Source: an uncultured Clostridia bacterium (lineage in GTDB: Bacteria; Bacillota; Clostridia; TANB77; CAG-465). From it: a DNA stretch of 36,921 nt. Every line of letters starts with the position of its first letter. The stretch's first letter is position 1. A program made the position numbers and the translations under genes. Below, piece by piece: positions 1-7,776 of the stretch. The stretch covers positions 1 to 36,921 of the forward strand of contig CANRGL010000011.1 of assembly GCA_947630145.1 (NCBI GenBank), in the 5' to 3' direction. The notes under the pieces were generated by a model that was given only the letters and a program-made list of their open reading frames with translations, did not search any database and was not told the origin of the DNA.

Positions 1-728
1 CCAATAGCTATGCCCTCAGCCTTTCCTTTTTTGGTAGCACTTGATATTGATGAGTCATAATCTAGTCTCCATTTTTCCCTTAATTCAGTTATTCTTCTTG
101 CATCTTCTTCACTCATAAAATCGTCTACTTTCTCTTTTGCCTCTTTTATCTTTTTATTTTCTTCCATCGCTACCTCCATCCATTTTTTGTTTTCTGTATC
201 TATTAATGCTAACCATTGATTTAATTTATTATACATATCTGGTTTACTATTTCTAAATTTATCTAGCTCTACAAAATGTATCTCTAATCCTTCTAATGCT
301 TTTTTATCTAAATGATTTATTTCCTTTAATTTCCAGATTGTATGTACATCTTCTATATCATTAAATATTGTAAAGTCCAAGATATTTATCATTATTACAT
401 CTTTTAAATCTTCGTACTTATCTCCTGCTTTTAACTCTCCTCGTATTAGTCCTCCTGCATATAACAGTACTCTTTTTGTATAATAACTTTGAGAATCTCT
501 TTGCATCTCTATGTTCACTAATGCTTCTTCATTTATTTTTGCTTTTATATCTAGTACTCCTATTTTTTCATAATACTTTATTTTATTTAATGAAAACTGG
601 TTTGCTATTTCTACTTCTTTTATGCTTTTCTTTAATATGGCCTCTAAAAAGTCTTTTAATAGATCCTCGTGTGAAAACAAAAAATTAAATATTATATCAT
701 TTTTTACGGTGTATTTTATATCTTTCAC
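1..728 (-). CDS. Rpn-family PD-(D/E)XK nuclease / putative transposase (3' end outside window)
   Basis: The reverse strand is open from about 728 to the left edge, about 242 residues with no stop. It reads as a recombination-promoting nuclease (PDDEXK_2/Rpn family): YTVKNDIIFNFLFSHED near the N terminus, the nuclease core LDIKAKINEEALVNIEMQ (D...ExQ), then QRDSQSYYTKRVLLYAGG and a charged C-terminal helix (EAKEKVDDFMSEEDARRITE). These proteins are DNA endonucleases linked to recombination and mobile DNA; function here is from family. The start is odd: no ATG is available. A strong AAAGGAGGTGA site lies 8 bases before an ATA codon (719-717) where relatives have their first residues (KYTVKNDII), and the only in-frame GTG (728-726) overlaps that site. 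An in-frame stop lies about 21 bases upstream of the GTG. The C terminus is cut by the window. Confidence 0.85.
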   Translation of the reverse strand, partial: MKDIKYTVKNDIIFNFLFSHEDLLKDFLEAILKKSIKEVEIANQFSLNKIKYYEKIGVLDIKAKINEEALVNIEMQRDSQSYYTKRVLLYAGGLIRGELKAGDKYEDLKDVIMINILDFTIFNDIEDVHTIWKLKEINHLDKKALEGLEIHFVELDKFRNSKPDMYNKLNQWLALIDTENKKWMEVAMEENKKIKEAKEKVDDFMSEEDARRITELREKWRLDYDSSISSATKKGKAEGIAI

Positions 729-735
729 CTCCTTT

Positions 736-764
736 ATTATATCCCTTTAATTTAAAAAAATCAA
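736..764 (-). promoter_or_regulatory. Promoter for the Rpn nuclease gene
   Basis: TTGATT (764-759), 17-base spacer, TATAAT (741-736) on the minus strand. The -10 ends only about 4 bases before the Shine-Dalgarno run, so the predicted transcript start falls inside or just after that run. Confidence 0.5.
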
Positions 765-948
765 TACTGATATATAAATTTGGTTAAAATATATGAAAAA
801 AATAACAAGATAAAAAATTATATAGATTAAACAAATATTATCAGAATAAAATATTTTCAAATTAAATTAGATATATTTAAACAAAAATTTTTCTTTTTGT
901 AAATACCTTCGACAAAACTTGTTAAATTTAGTGTAACCTCGACAAAAA

Positions 949-975
949 ATATAGTGTGATTTTTTCACACTATAT
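949..975 (-). terminator. Rho-independent terminator of the surface-protein operon
   Basis: Perfect 11-bp inverted repeat (ATATAGTGTGA / TCACACTATAT) with a 5-base loop, followed on the minus strand by six T. It lies 9 bases after the stop of the last gene of the operon. Confidence 0.85.
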
Positions 976-984
976 TAATTATCG

Positions 985-3210
985 TTAATTATTATTATTT
1001 ATCCTTTTGTTATATTTTGTAGCAATTATATATATAATAGTAGAAATTGCAAATAAAATAACTAGATAAAAAGTATTAGTACCAGTATTTGGATTTTTAG
1101 CATTAACATTATCCTCACTATGAGTATTTGATACTTCATCTTCAACTTTTTTAATTTCTAAAGCATTAATAGCACTATTTATTTTTTCCTCTATATCTTT
1201 TAAATCTTCTATTGTAAGTTTATCGTTATCCTTTAATTTTTCTGCTTGATTTATTATATCTTTAAGCTCTTTTACAGTTTCATCTGTATATTTTTCAAAA
1301 TCAATACTGTTTCCTTTTGATATAAGCTCATCAAGTAGTTCATTATTTACATTTAAATTATTTAAAGCACTATTAGCTTGATTTACTGCTGATCTAACAT
1401 CATCTACTGTAACATCAGTAGCATCATTTTTTTCTTTCAAATTATCAACACTATCTTTTAATACTTGCAAACTTTCTTCAGAATAATATTTAGTATCTTC
1501 ATTATTTAAAAACTCTTCTAATTCTTCTAATTTTTCTGTTAAAGGATTTTTGTCAACAACTAAATCAGTTATTGCATCTTCTAATAATTTAAGTTGTTCT
1601 TTAACATCGTTAACTGTAAGATTTTCATCATTGTATTTTTCTTCAGCATCTGTTATAGTATTTTTAAATGCGTTAATTGAATCCTCAGTATATCCATTTG
1701 TGTCAAAATCTTTTGTTTCATCAATTTTACTTTTTAGGATTTCTTTATCAACTACTACGCCTTTTAGTGCATCTTCTGCTTGTTTTACTGCAGATTTTAC
1801 ATCTTCTACTGTAGTTGTGGCATTTTCATTTTTCTCTTTTATATCTTTAATACTATCTTCAATATGTTTCAAACTTTCTTTAGTATAATATTTAGAATCC
1901 TCATTACTTAAAAATTCTTCTAACTGTTCTAACTTATCTAATAAAGGATCTTTATCTACAATTAAATTATCTTTTGCTGATTCTAATGCCTCTAATTGGT
2001 CTTTAATAGTTTCTAAATCAAGTTCATTGTTATACTTTTTATTAGCATCTGCTATAGCATTATCAAGTGCATTAACTGAATCTTCAGTATATCCATCTTT
2101 ACTTAGTGCTTCTAATTCATCAATTTTAGATTTTAATATTTCTTTATCAATTTCTATTCCACTTAAAGCTTCCTCTGCCTCTTTTACTGTAGATTTTACA
2201 TCTTCTACTGTAGTATCATCACTATTATTTTTTTCTTTTAATTTGTTAATACTATCTTTTACTTTTTCTAAACTTTCTTTAGTATAATACTTAGAATCTT
2301 CACTACTTAAAAATTCTTCTAAATTTTCTAAACTATCAATTAAAGGAGTTTTATCTACAACTAAATTAGCTTTTGCATTTTCTAAAGCTTCAATTTGTTC
2401 TTTAATAATTTCTACTGTTATATTATTATCGTTATATTTTTCATTAGCTGTATTAATAGCTTCTTTAAGTAAGTCTACTGTTTCTTTGGTATATCCATCT
2501 GTATCAAAATTTTCTAATTCATCAATCTTATCTTTTAATATTTTTTTATCAATAACTAAATTTTTTTCTGCCTCTTTTAGCTTGTCTAATGCTGTAAGAT
2601 ATTTACATTTATATCCAGACTGGCCACTATCTGCACTCTCAAGTCTTACATCAGGATTTTGTAATATACTCTTTGCTTCTTTTAAAGCACTTGAAAAACT
2701 ACTCCATGAATCTACAGTATAGTATTTTTCTTCATAATTATCACACTTATCTACAAGACTAGTTAATTCTGATTTATCATACGCATACCAATATCCACTT
2801 CTTTTGTTATTATTATTACTATCATATCCTGTAACTTTAAATGCATAAATAGATCCCATATATGCTAAATCAACAGTTTGATTATTTTCTCCATTTCCAT
2901 CCCCATTACGGAATATTACCATATTGCAAGTCTTAGAATTAATATTTAGATCACTTGTAATTACGAATTTATATATATTTGTACCATTAATTTTTGTCAT
3001 AGATTTACTATCATTCCAATCGTATAATCCATTTCCATTATTTTCAAATATATATATTTTAACACTATTCCAATTAGTACCTGAATTATCAAAATATATA
3101 ACGTCACCTTCTTTTAGTCTAGTCATATCTACATTTGCGCAATACACACTACTAAAAGTTAAAAGTGTTATACATAATGTAATAAATAAAAAGCTTAACT
3201 TCTTAAACAT
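985..3210 (-). CDS. Surface protein: CBM26-like module, eight FIVAR-type repeats, NPNTG anchor
   Basis: 741 residues, last gene of the four-gene operon. Start chosen at MFKKLSFLF because TAAGGGGGAT lies at 3221-3230; a longer frame to 3276 would overlap the upstream gene and place the signal peptide internally. Order: signal peptide (1-24, ending SSVYC/A); CBM26-like module (about 25-150; DVIYFDNSGTNWNSVKIYIF, MVIFRNGDGNGENNQTVDL); eight helical units of about 65-70 residues of FIVAR type (GYT/YYT entry, ALxxAI, TVExIK, LVVDK exit); a short linker with NPNTG; a hydrophobic helix and a basic tail ending KRINNNN. Known of the families: CBM26 binds starch-like glucans and FIVAR stalks display adhesins. 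Inferred: a wall-anchored, glycan-binding stalk. NPNTG resembles a sortase signal, but no sortase is in the window. It differs from its three paralogues by carrying four extra repeat units. Confidence 0.85.
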   Translation of the reverse strand: MFKKLSFLFITLCITLLTFSSVYCANVDMTRLKEGDVIYFDNSGTNWNSVKIYIFENNGNGLYDWNDSKSMTKINGTNIYKFVITSDLNINSKTCNMVIFRNGDGNGENNQTVDLAYMGSIYAFKVTGYDSNNNNKRSGYWYAYDKSELTSLVDKCDNYEEKYYTVDSWSSFSSALKEAKSILQNPDVRLESADSGQSGYKCKYLTALDKLKEAEKNLVIDKKILKDKIDELENFDTDGYTKETVDLLKEAINTANEKYNDNNITVEIIKEQIEALENAKANLVVDKTPLIDSLENLEEFLSSEDSKYYTKESLEKVKDSINKLKEKNNSDDTTVEDVKSTVKEAEEALSGIEIDKEILKSKIDELEALSKDGYTEDSVNALDNAIADANKKYNNELDLETIKDQLEALESAKDNLIVDKDPLLDKLEQLEEFLSNEDSKYYTKESLKHIEDSIKDIKEKNENATTTVEDVKSAVKQAEDALKGVVVDKEILKSKIDETKDFDTNGYTEDSINAFKNTITDAEEKYNDENLTVNDVKEQLKLLEDAITDLVVDKNPLTEKLEELEEFLNNEDTKYYSEESLQVLKDSVDNLKEKNDATDVTVDDVRSAVNQANSALNNLNVNNELLDELISKGNSIDFEKYTDETVKELKDIINQAEKLKDNDKLTIEDLKDIEEKINSAINALEIKKVEDEVSNTHSEDNVNAKNPNTGTNTFYLVILFAISTIIYIIATKYNKRINNNN
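1342..2541 (-). repeat. Three tandem ~400-bp (133-residue) A-B superunits inside the FIVAR region
   Basis: Coding repeats at about 2143-2541, 1740-2142 and 1342-1739. Each has an A unit (ILKxKIDE...GYT...LVVDK) followed by a B unit (PLxxxLExLEEFL..EDxKYY...TVxDV). The three neighbouring paralogues carry one A and one B unit each. Boundaries are read from the protein and are accurate to a few codons. Confidence 0.8.
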
Positions 3211-3247
3211 TTTATATATAATCCCCCTTAAAAATAAAAGAAAATTA

Positions 3248-4654
3248 TTAATTATTGTTTTTAACTTTTCTACCATATTTTATTGTATATGTAAATATAG
3301 CTGTTGAAACTGCAAGCATTAATGCTACTCCAAATATATAACTACCTGTATTTGGATTACTAGAATTATTATTTTCTTCCTTTTGTGTATTATCTACATT
3401 TGTTTTTTCTATCAATCCATTTATTGCATCATTTACTTTTTTCTCTATATCTTTAAATTTTTCTACTGTAATATCTCCACTATCTCTTAATTCTTCTGCC
3501 TCTTTTATTGCATCTTTTAAAGTTTTTACAGTTTCATCTGTATATTTATCAAATTCAGTAGAATTTCCTTTTTCTATTAAATCATCAAGTAATTTATCAT
3601 TAAAATCTAGACTGTTTATTGCATCTTCAATTTGTTTAACTGCATCATTAACATTTTCTACTGTTGCATTATCATTGTCTATAACATTTTGTGCATTATT
3701 TAAAGCATCCTGTAAAGTTTTTACACTATCATCAGTATAATATTTTGAGTCACTGTCTAATATATCTTTTCCTTCTTGCATTTTTTCTTTTAATTTTTCT
3801 TTATCTACTTTTAATCCATTAATTGCATCATCTAATTTTTTAATTTGATCTTTTATTTCATCTACTGTAAGTTCTTCTTTAACCTTTTCTTCAGCTTCAG
3901 ATATAGCTGAATTTAATGCATCAACACTATCTTTAGTATATCCTTCCTTTTCTTTTTTATTTGCTTCATCTATTTTTTCTTGTAATTTTTTATTATCAAC
4001 TACAAGTGCTTTTTCTTTTTCTTTTAAATTTTCTATTGCAGGTTGATATTTACAATTCCAACCAGACTCATGATTTTCTGGATCTTCTAATTTTATTTCT
4101 TCAGTTAACAAATTTTTAGCTGAATTAAGTGAAGTTTCAAAGCCTGTCCATGAATCTGAAGTATAATATTCTTCTTCATACTGTTTACATTCTTCTACAA
4201 GATTTTGTAACTCACTCTTATCGTATACATACCAATATCCTTTTCTTTTATTACTATCATTACTATCAGTAGAGTCAACTTTATATGCATATATATTATC
4301 AACATAGCATAGATCTATTGTTTGCTTTTCACCACTATCATTAGTCTCATCATGGAAAATTACCCAATCAAGATTTTTTTCTTCTATCTTCATATCTGAT
4401 GTTATTTCAAATTTCCATATATTGGTATTGCCAATACGTGTCATAGTATCACTATTATTCCACTCATTTAGTTTACCGTCAGATTTATTAAAAATATATA
4501 TTTTTACTTGATTCCAATTAGTACCTGAATTGTCAAAATATATTACATCTCCGGTTTTTAATTTTCTTACATCTACATTTGCACAGTATACACTACTTAA
4601 AGTAACTATACACATACATAATGCAATAATTACAAAACTAAGCTTTTTTAACAT
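3248..4654 (-). CDS. Surface protein: CBM26-like module, four FIVAR-type repeats, NPNTG anchor
   Basis: 468 residues, third gene of the operon; 36 bp after the gene ending at 4691 and 37 bp before the start at 3210. Signal peptide MLKKLSFVIIALCMCIVTLS, then a CBM26-like module (DVIYFDNSGTNWNQVKIYIF; WVIFHDETNDSGEKQTIDL), a linker GYWYVYDKSEL, four helical FIVAR-like units (YYTSDSW; GYTKDSVDAL; YYTDDSVKTL; KYTDETVKTL), NPNTG, a hydrophobic segment and the tail KYGRKVKNNN. Ribosome site AAGGGGG six bases before ATG. Same predicted role as its neighbours: a secreted, membrane- or wall-held carbohydrate-binding stalk. The module carries no enzyme domain, so any polysaccharide breakdown would need other proteins. 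Confidence 0.85.
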   Translation of the reverse strand: MLKKLSFVIIALCMCIVTLSSVYCANVDVRKLKTGDVIYFDNSGTNWNQVKIYIFNKSDGKLNEWNNSDTMTRIGNTNIWKFEITSDMKIEEKNLDWVIFHDETNDSGEKQTIDLCYVDNIYAYKVDSTDSNDSNKRKGYWYVYDKSELQNLVEECKQYEEEYYTSDSWTGFETSLNSAKNLLTEEIKLEDPENHESGWNCKYQPAIENLKEKEKALVVDNKKLQEKIDEANKKEKEGYTKDSVDALNSAISEAEEKVKEELTVDEIKDQIKKLDDAINGLKVDKEKLKEKMQEGKDILDSDSKYYTDDSVKTLQDALNNAQNVIDNDNATVENVNDAVKQIEDAINSLDFNDKLLDDLIEKGNSTEFDKYTDETVKTLKDAIKEAEELRDSGDITVEKFKDIEKKVNDAINGLIEKTNVDNTQKEENNNSSNPNTGSYIFGVALMLAVSTAIFTYTIKYGRKVKNNN

Positions 4655-4690
4655 ATTTTTCCCCCTTCAAAACAAAGAAAATTTTTATTT

Positions 4691-6070
4691 TTAATTATTA
4701 TTTTTTGCTTTTTTTCCGTATTTTATTGTATATACAAATACAGCTGTTGCAACTAAAAGCATTAATATTACTCCAAATATATAACTACCTGTATTTGGAT
4801 TTTTAGTATTATTTACTGCAGATTTTTCTACTAAATTGCTTATTCCATCATTTATTTTCTTTTCTATATCTTTAAATTCTTCTACTGTAACATTTCCTCT
4901 TGTTTTTAAATCTTCTGCTTCTTTTATTGCTTCTTTTAAAGTATTACTACTTTCATCTGTATATTTATTAAAATCAGTAGAATTTTCTTTTTCTATTAAA
5001 TCATCAAGTAATTTATCATTAAATTCTAAATCATTTATTGCATCTTCAACTTGCTTAATCGCATTGTTAACATCTTCTACTGTTGCTTTATCATTATCTA
5101 GAACACTTTGGACACTATTTAATGCTTCTTCTAATTTTTTTATACTATCATCAGTATAATATTTTGAGTCAGTATCTAATATATCTTTTCCCTTTTGTAC
5201 TTTTTCTTTAAATATATCTTTATTAGTTTTTAAATTATTAATAGCATCATCTAATTTTTGAATTTGTTCCTTAATTTCATCTACTGTAAGTGTTCCTTCA
5301 ATCTTTTTTTCAGCATCAGATATAGCAGAATTTAAAGCATCTATTGTATCTTGAGTATACCCTGTTGTATCTTTTTTCTTTACCTCATTTATTTTCTCTT
5401 GTAATGCACTATTATCAACAATAAGTTTATTTATTGCATTTTTTAAATTGGAAACAGTTGTAAGATACTCACATTCCCAACCAGGCATACCATTATTTGC
5501 ATCTTTTATTCTTAATTCATTTTTAAGTCCATTTTTTGCTTCATTAAGAGATGTTTCAAAAGCTGCCCAAGATTCTTCAGTATAATATTTTTCTTCATAT
5601 TTTTTGCAATCTTCTACAAGTTGTTCAAGTTCTGATTTATCATAAGCATACCAATATCCATTCTTTTTATTATCTTCAGTTCCATCTACTTTAAATGCAT
5701 ATATTGGATTAATATAACGTAAATCTATTGTTTGATTTTCGCCATTTCCTTTTCCATTATGAAATATTACCCAATCAAATAATTTTCCATCTACATCCAT
5801 ATCAGATGTTATTTCAAATTTCCATATATCAGTATCACCTATACGAGTCATGTTATCACTATTATCCCATGACTTTAGATCAGTAGATTTATCATTTTCT
5901 TTATGAAATATGTATATTTTAACATTATCCCAATGAGTTGCCGAATTATCAAAATATATTACATCGCCTGTTTCTATAACTCCAACATTTACATTTATAC
6001 AATATACACTACTAAATGCAACTACCGAAATACACAAAGCAAGAAACATAAAACTTAGTTTTTTAAACAT
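4691..6070 (-). CDS. Surface protein: CBM26-like module, four FIVAR-type repeats, NPNTG anchor
   Basis: 459 residues, second gene of the operon; 30 bp after the gene ending at 6101. Signal peptide MFKKLSFMFLALCISVVAFS; CBM26-like module (DVIYFDNSATHWDNVKIYIF; WVIFHNGKGNGENQTIDLRY); four FIVAR-like units; NPNTG; hydrophobic helix; tail KYGKKAKNNN. Its C-terminal 60 residues are nearly identical to those of the 6101-7489 product, which suggests recent duplication or gene conversion between the two. It differs from the others in VGVIETGD in place of VRKLKxGD before the module. Ribosome site AAAGGGGAT. Substrate unknown; starch or a related alpha-glucan is suggested only by the CBM26 resemblance. 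Confidence 0.85.
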   Translation of the reverse strand: MFKKLSFMFLALCISVVAFSSVYCINVNVGVIETGDVIYFDNSATHWDNVKIYIFHKENDKSTDLKSWDNSDNMTRIGDTDIWKFEITSDMDVDGKLFDWVIFHNGKGNGENQTIDLRYINPIYAFKVDGTEDNKKNGYWYAYDKSELEQLVEDCKKYEEKYYTEESWAAFETSLNEAKNGLKNELRIKDANNGMPGWECEYLTTVSNLKNAINKLIVDNSALQEKINEVKKKDTTGYTQDTIDALNSAISDAEKKIEGTLTVDEIKEQIQKLDDAINNLKTNKDIFKEKVQKGKDILDTDSKYYTDDSIKKLEEALNSVQSVLDNDKATVEDVNNAIKQVEDAINDLEFNDKLLDDLIEKENSTDFNKYTDESSNTLKEAIKEAEDLKTRGNVTVEEFKDIEKKINDGISNLVEKSAVNNTKNPNTGSYIFGVILMLLVATAVFVYTIKYGKKAKNNN

Positions 6071-6100
6071 TATTTATAATCCCCTTTCAAAAAAGTACTT

Positions 6101-7489
6101 TTAATTATTATTCTTTACTTTTTTACCATATTTTATTGTATATACAAATACAGCTGTTGCAACTAAAAGCATTAATACTACTCCAAATATATAGCTACCA
6201 GTATTTGGATTTTTAGTATTATTTACTACTGATTTTTCTTTTTCTACTAAATTATTTATACCATCATTTACTTTCTTTTCTATATCTTTGAATTCTTCTA
6301 CTGTAACATTTCCTCTTGATTTTAAACCTTCTGCTTCGTTTATTGCATCTTTTAAAGTTTTTACAGTTTCATCTGTATATTTATCAAATTCTGTAGAATT
6401 TCCTTTTTCTATTAATTCATCAAGTAATTTATCGTTAAATTCTAAATCATTTATTGCATCTTCTATTTGTTTTACAGCATCTTGTATATCTTTTACTGTT
6501 GCACTACCATTATCTAAAACATTTTTACCATTATCTAAAGCATCTTGTAATTTTTTTACACTGTCATCTGTATAATACTTAGAATCACTTTCTAACTTAT
6601 CATTTCCTTCTTGTACTTTTTCTTTTAATTTATCTTTATCTGTTTTTAATCCATTAATTGCATTATCTAATTTTTGTAATTGTTCTTTTAACTGATCTAC
6701 TGAAAGTTCACCTTTATATTGCTCTTTAGCTTCAGCTATGGTAGAATTTAGTGCATCAACAGTATCTTTAGTATATCCAGTTGTATCTTTACCACTAGCC
6801 TCATCTATTTTGTCTTGTAATAATTGTTTATTAACTACAAGTGCATCTTTTGCTTGTTTTAACCTTTCAATTGCAGATTGATATTCACATTTCCAACCAC
6901 TTTCACCATTATCTGCATTTTCTAATTTTATTTCTGTTTTTAACACATCTTTTGCAGCATTAAGAGATTGTTCAAAAGAGTTCCAAGTAGCTTCAGTATA
7001 ATATTCTTTTTCATATTCTTCACATTTATTTATTAACTCTTCTAATTCCGATTTATCATATACATACCAATAACCTGCTTTATTATTATTATCACCAGTG
7101 GAATCAGCTTTATATGCATATATATTATCAATATAGCATAAATCTATTGTTTGGTTTTCTCCACTTCCATTACCATTATGGAATATTACCCAACCAAGTG
7201 TCTTTCCCTCTAACATATCAGCTGTTACTTCAAATTTCCAGATATCTGTACCATCAATATTTGACATAGTATCACTATCATTCCATTCTTTTAATTTGTC
7301 ATCTCCATCATTTTTATTAAATATATATATTTTAACACTATTCCAATGAGTAGCTGAATTATCAAAATATATAACATCTCCTGCTTTTAATTTTCTTACA
7401 TCAATATTTGCACAGTATACACTACTTAAAGTAACTATGCACATACATAATGCTATAAATATAAAGCTTATTTTTTTCATAACTTTCAT
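6101..7489 (-). CDS. Surface protein: CBM26-like module, four FIVAR-type repeats, NPNTG anchor (first gene of operon)
   Basis: 462 residues. Two possible starts, MKVMKKISF at 7489 or MKKISF nine bases on; GGAGG six bases before the first ATG favours 7489. Signal peptide about 1-27; CBM26-like module (DVIYFDNSATHWNSVKIYIF; GWVIFHNGNGSGENQTIDL); then GYWYVYDKSELEELINKC and four FIVAR-like units; a linker with NPNTG, membrane helix and KYGKKVKNNN. It is divergent from pyk across 287 bp. As first gene it sets operon expression; the other genes follow at 30-37 bp with no terminator between them. It is the only operon member with a standard GGAGG site; the rest use G-runs. Confidence 0.85.
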   Translation of the reverse strand: MKVMKKISFIFIALCMCIVTLSSVYCANIDVRKLKAGDVIYFDNSATHWNSVKIYIFNKNDGDDKLKEWNDSDTMSNIDGTDIWKFEVTADMLEGKTLGWVIFHNGNGSGENQTIDLCYIDNIYAYKADSTGDNNNKAGYWYVYDKSELEELINKCEEYEKEYYTEATWNSFEQSLNAAKDVLKTEIKLENADNGESGWKCEYQSAIERLKQAKDALVVNKQLLQDKIDEASGKDTTGYTKDTVDALNSTIAEAKEQYKGELSVDQLKEQLQKLDNAINGLKTDKDKLKEKVQEGNDKLESDSKYYTDDSVKKLQDALDNGKNVLDNGSATVKDIQDAVKQIEDAINDLEFNDKLLDELIEKGNSTEFDKYTDETVKTLKDAINEAEGLKSRGNVTVEEFKDIEKKVNDGINNLVEKEKSVVNNTKNPNTGSYIFGVVLMLLVATAVFVYTIKYGKKVKNNN

Positions 7490-7619
7490 AATAAACCTCC
7501 ACTTATTTTAAATCTTTATAATGTTATCACATAATTATTATTTGTACAATAAAAAAATATATACATTTGTCATTTTTTGTAAAATTGTAATGCATTTGTA
7601 ACATTAATGAAATTATATT

Positions 7620-7648
7620 TATATATTATATAAGCATGACATTGTCAT
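7620..7648 (-). promoter_or_regulatory. Candidate promoter of the surface operon, with a palindrome at its -35
   Basis: Minus strand ATGACA (7648-7643), 17-base spacer, TATATA (7625-7620). The -35 is half of a perfect 13-base palindrome ATGACATTGTCAT (7636-7648), which also lies 25 bases upstream of the pyk -35. It could be an operator for either gene. The -10 is weak and the DNA very AT-rich, so this is tentative. Confidence 0.25.
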
Positions 7649-7673
7649 ATTTTTACATTTTTTGCATTTTTTA

Positions 7674-7702
7674 TTGACATTTATTTTAAAAAAATGTATA
7701 CT
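7674..7702 (+). promoter_or_regulatory. pyk promoter
   Basis: TTGACA (7674-7679), 17-base spacer, TATACT (7697-7702); leader of about 68 bases to the pyk ATG. Confidence 0.8.
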
Positions 7703-7776
7703 ATTATTTGTTGTATATAAAAATATGTATATAAAATATATATAAAAATATATTAAATGTTAAGGAGTGATTATAT

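Noticed and set aside
905-948. Two direct repeats ACCT(T)CGACAAAA 31 bases apart
   Set aside because: Only two short imperfect copies; no link to a promoter or gene could be shown.
1550-2722. Several plus-strand Ser/Phe-rich frames that look like a protein family
   Set aside because: They are shadows of the FIVAR repeats on the minus strand; they have no ribosome sites, and their likeness comes from the coding repeats.
3211-3276. N-terminal extension of the last surface gene to 3276
   Set aside because: It overlaps the previous gene, lacks a ribosome site and would bury the signal peptide.
985-7489. Tandem repeats that might suggest a CRISPR array
   Set aside because: Period is about 200-400 bp, copies are diverged and fully coding; there are no short identical repeats with unique spacers and no cas genes.
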